Positions 57,776 to 64,000 of a stretch of DNA of 64,000 nt are shown here, piece after piece. This stretch comes from Juglans regia. Its lineage: Eukaryota; Streptophyta; Magnoliopsida; Fagales; Juglandaceae. Every line of letters starts with the position of its first letter. Position 1 is the stretch's first letter. Position numbers and translations under genes: made by a program. Under the pieces are notes generated by a model, which made no database searches, was not told the DNA's origin, and worked only from the letters and a program-made list of their open reading frames with translations. The stretch spans positions 3,976,243 to 4,040,242 of the forward strand of contig NC_049907.1 of the NCBI RefSeq assembly GCF_001411555.2, read 5' to 3'.

Positions 57776-59357
57776 CTACTATAACATATTGCATTTTTTC
57801 CCAGGAGGCATTGTGGTCGGAAAAAGTATGGACTTAGTGACAAAAACTCTTTTCTCACCAATTTGTTCCTTAAGAGACTCGTGGCATATAATTGGTGAGA
57901 AAAGAGTTTTTTTCCCCCCGAAAAAGATTATTCGTGGGAAAACAAAAGCTTTTACCCACGATAATATTGGTAGATAAAACACCCAAAATTTTGTGACAAA
58001 TAGATGTAGACATTGCCTTACATTATTTCCCACGATCAAAAGTGGTGGAATATAGCTCTACCCATAATCAATGTTATGGAAAATGCTTGCAAACTATCGT
58101 TTGGCCCATGAATAATAATCGTGGCAATTATACTTGTTTCCACATCCGTATTTCGTGGGAATTAACCAAAAGTCACTAAATAAGTATTTCCCACCGGCTT
58201 CACTCTTCTTAAAAAGTCTTTTCTCAAAAAACATGCTTATAGAAACTACTAATTTTCCCACAAAGTTTTACAATCAAACTACTAGTATATCATTGTATTG
58301 AAGGTACAAAATATCAACTGATCATTAGAAGAATATCAAATATAGGAAAATGCTCAACTAAATAACAAAATCCCAAAACCTGAAGAATTTTAACAAAAAA
58401 AATTAGAAATGTAAATTATATATATCATAACAGTTTTACACATCTTTTCACTGGCCAATCAATCAAGGCCTGTTGCTTTATTGCAATGTTTGTAAATAGG
58501 GGAGTACACGAGGGAAGCCAACATGGTCAATAATGTTCATAACAAAATCCTTGTGCCTAACTACATGTATACATATTTCCGATTCTCAACACATTACTTA
58601 AAACACAAATTACTGCTGCTCTTGTGTGCTCCAATTCATGTAGTGATCCATGAATTGGTTGCTGATAATCTTCATTCATACTTGGTTGCAAAGCCTCTTA
58701 GTCCAGAAATATTAGGAGCTCATAATTACCTGAAAAAATCATGTAGTGATCTGTATTAGCCATTTTTGTGTCACATTTCTTATAGGGCAGTAGGGACATA
58801 TGCTTAGCAATTAGTAGGGAAAGATGATACCAATGAGACATATGGGAAAAAGCAATTACCTAGCTACTAGAACATATTTGCTTAGCAAATTAGTAGGGAA
58901 AAATGATACAAACATTGAAGCTGGGACATTATGATTGCTAGTTAAAACTTTCCTATATACAACCACTTTGATTTCATTACTCGAGTTATCATTAAATCAA
59001 TCCCACCAGTTTAATACCTCCCAAGACACATTTAAACATTACTGGTGATCAACATATTTCCCACTGACCAATATTACGTGGTTTACAACCTCTAATTAAG
59101 AGTCATTGAACAAACACTAATGGAGACCTCAACCTAAAAATAGCCCAACAGAGATGCATGTACTAGGATAAGTCATAACTGTCTTCCATGAATAATTAGA
59201 ATCATTATAGTAGAACTTTAGAATACTTACTCCTGTTTGTGGAATACAACTATGACTAATGAGACGCAAGTAGGTCCTAAAAGATAATCACATACGTACT
59301 CTTTTAAATATGACATATCATGGGTGTATGATTTCATATAAGATAACAACAAAAAGG

Positions 59358-59360
<3 letters not shown>

Positions 59361-59393
<33 letters not shown>
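59361..59393. repeat. (GA)n microsatellite
   Basis: An uninterrupted AG run of about 33 bp. An AT-rich palindromic run with TATATATATATAAATAT words lies at about 59927-59980. Confidence 0.9.
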
Positions 59394-59395
<2 letters not shown>

Positions 59396-59933
59396 TATAG
59401 CAAACTAGGTTTTCAGTTTCATCCTAGTTATAGTATTAACATATAATATGCCTCATTTTTTTCTGAGGGTAAAGCTTACAATATGAATGTCATACATAAA
59501 AATCTGGGTAGTGTCCAATTAGTGGAGAATTGATATCCAAGGTAAGATATATCAAAGCAATTCAAGGAAGCAAAAAAAGTATTGAAGTGTTACAAAATTT
59601 CGAATCTAAATAAGTTACCAGCCATACCAGCACAAAGAACAAGGTATCCATTTAAATCTAAATAAACTTACCAAGAGAAAATATCTTAGGAACACAAGGA
59701 GCTAAGCACGACAGCTACTTCAAATAATAAACCAGCATAAAGAATCAACAATGGAATATCCACCGAGTGCATAAAGAATCAAACAATGCCATGTTCTACA
59801 TAGATTTAATTAATTAAGTGCATTAATCACAAATAATTAATGGTCCCAAAAAAAAAAAACCTAGCAAGGGTGATGCATGGAAAATGCCAAATGTCAAGAG
59901 TTGAATCTCATGGAATTAATATATATAAATATT

Positions 59934-59964
<31 letters not shown>

Positions 59965-60952
59965 ATATATAAATATATCTACCAATTAACTAGACATAAC
60001 ATAGATGTTAGTGTTATGTATTTTTCTAGTTCGAATCAAGGAAGAAGCTGAAATGTATGACAACTGAAATGTATTAGCAAACAGAGAATAAATGGTCAGG
60101 TAGGGTTCTTCAAAATCAGTTATAACTGTGGCGGTATATATGTATTAGCAAACCGAAGTTGCTCAATCAATCCAAATAACACTTTTAACAGCTAAAGTAG
60201 TTTTGCAAGTCTAAATAGTTTAAAATCAGCTAGAGTGAACGTTCTAACGTGAAATCTATAAAATATAAAACTTAGAGATACAATAATCTTCCAAAGTCCT
60301 TTCAAAGAAAGTCAACTCAATACTCTTACATATTCTCTAAAATTCCAGAAATCTACTTATGCCACTAGGAACTTATCTCAATATTTTCTTATAATCTTAG
60401 CTCATTTGCCATTTAGTCTAGCTGCCACAACCATTAAAGTTAAAAAAAAAATTTAAGAAATAAATGAGTAAGTCCACCAACACAATAAAACTTCACGTAC
60501 CTACTAGCTTTGCCATTAGCAGATATTCTATCGGTGTTCTTCAAAGACCTGCAGAAAAGGTATACAGAGAATTTTCACTGATAATTGAGTTGTTGAGAAT
60601 GCTAGGTCAGTCAGTCGAGCATAATGCATCTCAAAGAAGTACCTTCTCAGATAAAAAGCACACCCAAGTACACATGATGTATAGAATCGCTTGTCTATAT
60701 ATGAAAACTTCATGAAAAGTTAGCCCACTAGAGTCTATAGAAGCTGTCCAAAGGAAGAGAGTACTGAAAACTAAAGTTTTGAGCTTCTCCAATGTTTGTT
60801 CAGTTTTCAATTTCTGATGTTCCTTTCCCACCCAAATACACCATATGCAGGCAGTGTTTGACTTATTGCCTACTTTGATATTTTCAACTCTAACTCCAAG
60901 TGTTTAGTTTAATTACTGAAATAAAATACATCCTTCATATGCCTATAATAAC

Positions 60953-61135
60953 AGGTTTGGATAGTGAGATGAGATGATATGGTTTTAGATGAAAGTTGAA
61001 TAAAATATTGTTAGAATATTATTATTTAATAATATTATTGTAATTTTAGGATTTGAAAATGTTGAATTGTTTATTATATTTTATGTAAAAATTTGAAGAT
61101 GTTGTAATGATGAGATAAGATGAGTTGGAATGATT
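60953..61135 (+). repeat. GTTTGGAT-family miniature repeat, copy 9
   Basis: GGTTTGGATAGTGAGATGAG at the left, the core GATTTGAAAATGTTGAATTG, and GTAATGATGAGATAAGATGA at the right. This is one of the closest copies to what appears to be the family consensus. It sits inside the CACTA-like element, so it may have arrived with or after it. Confidence 0.75.
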
Positions 61136-61249
61136 CTCGAGTTTCCTAGCCAAAGAGACTCGCAAGGAAAGAAAGAGAGATGAGAGTTTTTGAGGCTAAG
61201 GCTTTTTGAAGGAAAATGGAAAATGGTAGCTGACTAGGTGAGGTCGCAT

Positions 61250-61265
61250 GGGGGGGGGGGGGGGG
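61250..61265. repeat. Run of 16 G
   Basis: An uninterrupted poly-G run in a purine-rich stretch (61140-61310). It is the longest G run in the window. Confidence 0.9.
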
Positions 61266-61626
61266 TAGAGAGACTCGCAGTTGCATGGAGAGAGAGAGGA
61301 GATTATTATTAGGGGCAAGAAATGAATAAGGGAAAAGAAGGTCTTTTCCTAGGGTTTTAATTTTATTAGCTTTTGCTGCGGGTCCCCCTGATAACTCGCC
61401 TTAAAAACTAATAACCTACCAAAAAAAAAAAATCGAGTAAGTTCATTTGTGGCGACAAAAAGTCGTCGCAAAAACGTTTTTCCTCATAAAGCTTTACTTG
61501 CTGACATGATCTCGTGATAAAAGGGTTATTTTTTTCCACGAACAGCTTTCGTGTCATCAGTTAATTATTCGTTATGAAAGTATATCTTGGAAAAAAATTC
61601 ATGGAAAAATACTACATTTGTTGTAG

Positions 61627-62036
61627 CATGATAATGGTAGGTAGTGAATGAGATCTCATATTGCTTGAAAATGAGAATTTCTTGCCATTTATAATGGTTC
61701 TGGTGAGATTCTAATTATATCATTGACTAGTCCTTTTGGAGTATAGATCATGTGACTTGGACCTTCTATTGGGATGTTACAAATAGTATCCGAGCATATC
61801 CCAACCAGAAATGCAGAACTTGAGCTGTGCCAACTACAATGGATTGGCCTAAAGAAGACGTTAGGAATTAAAGGGAGGAAATTATGATACCCCTTATGAT
61901 AAGGATAAACATAGTTACATAAGGGTGGATGGTGTATGAGATTCCACATTCTTTGGGAAGAAGAAGTTCTTATTATTTATAATGGTTCCAATTGTATCAT
62001 TGATTAGTCCTTTTGGCCTATAAGGCCATATGGAAA
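61627..62036 (+). mobile_element. TRIM-like LTR element, right part
   Basis: It continues the split LTR (61627-61781, ending GGGATGTTACA), followed by AATAGTATCCGAGC as primer-site equivalent, an internal part (61782-61882) ending AAAGGGAGGAAAT, and a third LTR from 61883 (TATGATACCCC) that stops near 62036 before its 3' end. Together with the left part it gives three LTR copies and two interiors, as after unequal recombination. Confidence 0.6.
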
Positions 62037-62410
62037 TAAGAGAAAAAAAATTGAGTGAAAATATTATAAAGTAAAAAAAAATTTTGAATATATTTTTTTT
62101 TTTAAATTTGAAAAAGTAGTATTATTATTATTATTTTTGTTGTTTGAGAGTTGAAAAAGTTTTAATGATTAGGTAATGATTTGATACAAATATTTGAAAT
62201 TGAAAATGTTTTTTATTTAAGTGATTTTTTGGAAGAAGATATATGAGAATATTTGAGAACAATTGTGTTTTCCAACAAACCAGTATAAAAGTGGAGGAAC
62301 AGTGAAGCTCTGGTTGACTTATTCCTATCAATTTTATTATAGCTCCAATAAAGGAGTCGAATGAAGGAGAAGTGTCTCGTAACTTGACACCAATCTAATG
62401 TGAAATGAAG
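62037..62410. other. Short spacer, nothing recognised
   Basis: AT-rich DNA between the truncated LTR and the LINE tail. No frame of note. Confidence 0.5.
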
Positions 62411-62731
62411 TTTTTTTTTTTTTTTTTTTTTTGTGCGTGTGTGTAGTAAAACCTCCTTTGTATTACTTATGAATTAACTGTATACAAACTATCATGTATA
62501 ATAGAGTTTTGTACTTCTAATGGAACACTCCATCCAGATCCTTTCCTCAACTAATGAAAAAGAAATTTTTACAAGCTTATGTGCAACTTGGTTACATTCC
62601 TCAAATGTATGTTGTACTTTCCAACTCAGTCTGTTCTTCAGCACTCCTTTCACATCTTTAGCCATTTGACCAAATCATTCCCAACTTTTCTTTTCACTAT
62701 TTACAGTCTTCACAACAATTAAGGTATCTCC

Positions 62732-63184
62732 CTAAAAAATTACATTCTCCATATTTAGATATGCACAAAGCCTCATTGCTCTCCACAAAGCTTGAAACTC
62801 AGCAACCACTGGACTGCAACAACCTACCTTCGAGCAGCAGAGAGATACCAATACCTCCCCTTTATCATCCTTTGCAACAATATCAGTCCCCACTTTACCT
62901 TCTTTCTGATTCAATCCAGCATCCCAATTAACTTTCACCTGATCACCACTAGGGGCTTTCCATTTACTACTACCTCTTCTTCTCACAACAGAACACACTG
63001 TCCCTCCCTTCATAGGTTTCTGTGCCAATTGAAACTCCTCTAGTGATGATTCAGCTTGCTTAGAAATTGCACCAGGACTAGCAAATTTCTTCTCGAAGAT
63101 GAAAGAATTTCTTCTAAGCCATACCCCTCTCATAACAACTGCCACCAACTCCATCTCACCTTTTAGCAGTTTCTTTAAAAACAT
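62732..63184 (-). pseudogene. LINE ORF2 C-terminus: RNase H domain
   Basis: 150 codons with LRRNSFIFEKKF upstream and the RNase H pattern KVNWDAGLNQKEGKVGTDIV, AKDDKGEVLV and SPVVAEFQALWRAM. The first Asp (NWDAG) and the Glu (AEFQAL) of the active site are kept. A frame change separates it from the zinc-binding part at 63225, and the domain end is missing. Confidence 0.85.
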
Positions 63185-63224
63185 ATCTCATAAAGCAAAC
63201 TGCATCTCAAAACTTGACCCACTT

Positions 63225-63965
63225 CTATAGAGGGGTCTTCTGTTCAACCCAAACCCCTCTACAACTCCATAGGGCATGAGTAACAGACTCTACCTCTGAT
63301 TCACAAACAGGGCAGTAAGAGTTTTCCACCACTCTCCTTTTGACCAAGTTTATTCTAGTTGGTAGACAATCATTTAAGGCTTTCCAAAGAAAAACTTTAA
63401 CTACTCCTGGTACATTTAAATTCCAAATCAACTTCCAATCAAAACTAGCCCCATCTAACTTTTCTCCACTTTCCCTTCTCTTCCTTCCCACCTCTAGATA
63501 ATAGGCACTTCTCACACTGAATAACCCGTCTTTTGTAGGTCCCCAAATCTGCTTGTCAGGCTTTCCAGAATGACTAATGGGTAGGCTGCAAACAACCATA
63601 GCTTCATCCCCATTAAGAACCTTCCTTACTAGTTCTTCATTCCATTCTCCTCTGCTGGAATCAATAAGCTCATTTACTGTCGCATCCCTACTCAGAACAA
63701 CAACTGGGGATTAAATACAATGAGTAAAAGGAGTTGGGATCCATTTATAACCCCACACCTTTATGTTATGCCCCGTGTTAACTCTCCATATCAAACCTGC
63801 ATTGAGGAGTTCCAAAGAGCTCCATAAGCTCTTCCAAATCAGAGATAGTTTGTGGCCTAACTTAGCATTAAGTAAGTCAGAGTGTCTAAAATACTTGTCT
63901 CTTAACACCATAGCTGCCAATGACTGAGGGTTTGTAAACAACCTCCAACACTGCTTGGCTAGCAA
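63225..63965 (-). pseudogene. LINE ORF2: region after the RT and zinc-binding domain
   Basis: The frame from 63965 reads MLAKQCWRLFTNPQSLAAMV, then WRVNTGHNIKVWGYKWIP, the part following the reverse transcriptase in plant LINEs. A single TAA (63711-63713) interrupts it, after which the same frame goes on to IWGPTKDGLFSVRSAYYL and the zinc-binding region VKVFLWKALNDCLPTRINLV with CPVCESEVESVTHALWSC. It stops at 63225. Only one stop and one shift are seen, so this copy is less decayed than the plus-strand LINE. Confidence 0.88.
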
Positions 63966-64000
63966 AGCAGCATTAAAGTTTTTTAGCTCTCTAAACCCCA

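Larger units (their letters stand above)
57776..61626. mobile_element. CACTA-like element inserted in a TRIM LTR
   Basis: The left end TACTATAACATATTGC and the reverse complement of the right end, TGCTACAACAAATG, share the CTAYAACA core usual for CACTA ends (expected CACTATAACA). Inside each end are repeated words such as TCGTGG, GTGGGAAAA, GTGAGAAAAGAG and GTGGCGACAAAAAGTCGTCG, the last able to fold. No transposase frame is visible in its 3.85 kb. The two flanks are the two halves of the same TRIM LTR. The expected 3-bp duplication is not clear, so the exact edges are uncertain by a few bases. Confidence 0.55.
62411..64000 (-). mobile_element. 3' part of a second LINE, minus strand, cut by window end
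   Basis: The T22 run at 62411-62432 is the poly(A) tail on the minus strand. Going leftward on that strand from 64000 the order is reverse-transcriptase C-terminal region, zinc-binding region and RNase H, as in the LINE at 32.7-38.5 kb. It differs clearly from that copy in residues, so it is another subfamily. The rest of the element lies beyond the window. Confidence 0.9.

Noticed and set aside
58523..58759. Copia C-terminal fragment (a loose match to the ...KPLS... motif)
   Set aside because: Only a few residues fit and no other copia domain is nearby.

Overview
The window looks like nuclear DNA of a dicot plant. Introns have GT/AG borders, introns and spacers are very AT-rich, and the repeats are plant-type: copia, L1-type LINE, gypsy, hAT, MULE, CACTA and TRIM-like elements. 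A woody eudicot, perhaps Fagales/Juglandaceae, is my guess from the repeat styles; it is not proven. No rRNA gene, tRNA gene, CRISPR array or bacterial operon was seen.

Only two host genes look intact. (1) At 7468-9315 (+) an intron-less GRAS transcription factor of the SCARECROW-LIKE 4/7 type. Its GC-rich upstream region holds four ACGT-core bZIP sites within about 200 bp, and its leader carries two tiny upstream ORFs. (2) At 21093-21673 (+) a three-exon gene for a 119-residue stress/LEA-like protein with a possible organelle presequence and an ABRE-type G-box upstream. Its exons are too short to show as a long ORF.

Most of the rest is transposon-derived. 1-7 kb: AT-rich spacer, dispersed 'GTTTGGAT' miniature repeats and a MULE MITE with a perfect 9-bp target duplication. 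13.1-14.7 kb and 16.05-18.7 kb: two non-autonomous hAT elements, each bounded by a near-perfect 8-bp duplication. Each has captured a host gene piece: a DUF1645-type gene and several exons, with introns, of NADPH-cytochrome P450 reductase. 22.3-27.4 kb: a complete but disabled Ty1/copia element with 323-bp LTRs, PBS, PPT and 5-bp TSD. 32.7-38.5 kb: a complete but dead L1-type LINE with a 14-bp TSD and poly(A). 39.7-46.9 kb: a segmental tandem duplication whose second copy was split by about 3.6 kb of gypsy reverse-transcriptase fragments flanked by long inverted repeats, themselves tandemly duplicated. It also received a second MULE MITE whose empty site survives in the first copy.

48.7-57.2 kb holds GC-rich hairpins, a possible Helitron end, a long fold-back hairpin, a decayed WEE1 kinase exon next to an open exon of unknown origin, and a 328-bp direct duplication. 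57.5-62.0 kb is best read as a TRIM-like array (three LTR copies, two internal parts) split in its middle LTR by a CACTA-like element of about 3.85 kb. From 62.4 kb to the window end lies the 3' part of a second LINE on the minus strand, cut by the window edge.

Functionally, the ACGT-core sites upstream of both intact genes would fit ABA/osmotic-stress control, but that is inference from motifs. All similarities are from visual recognition of motifs; no search was run.
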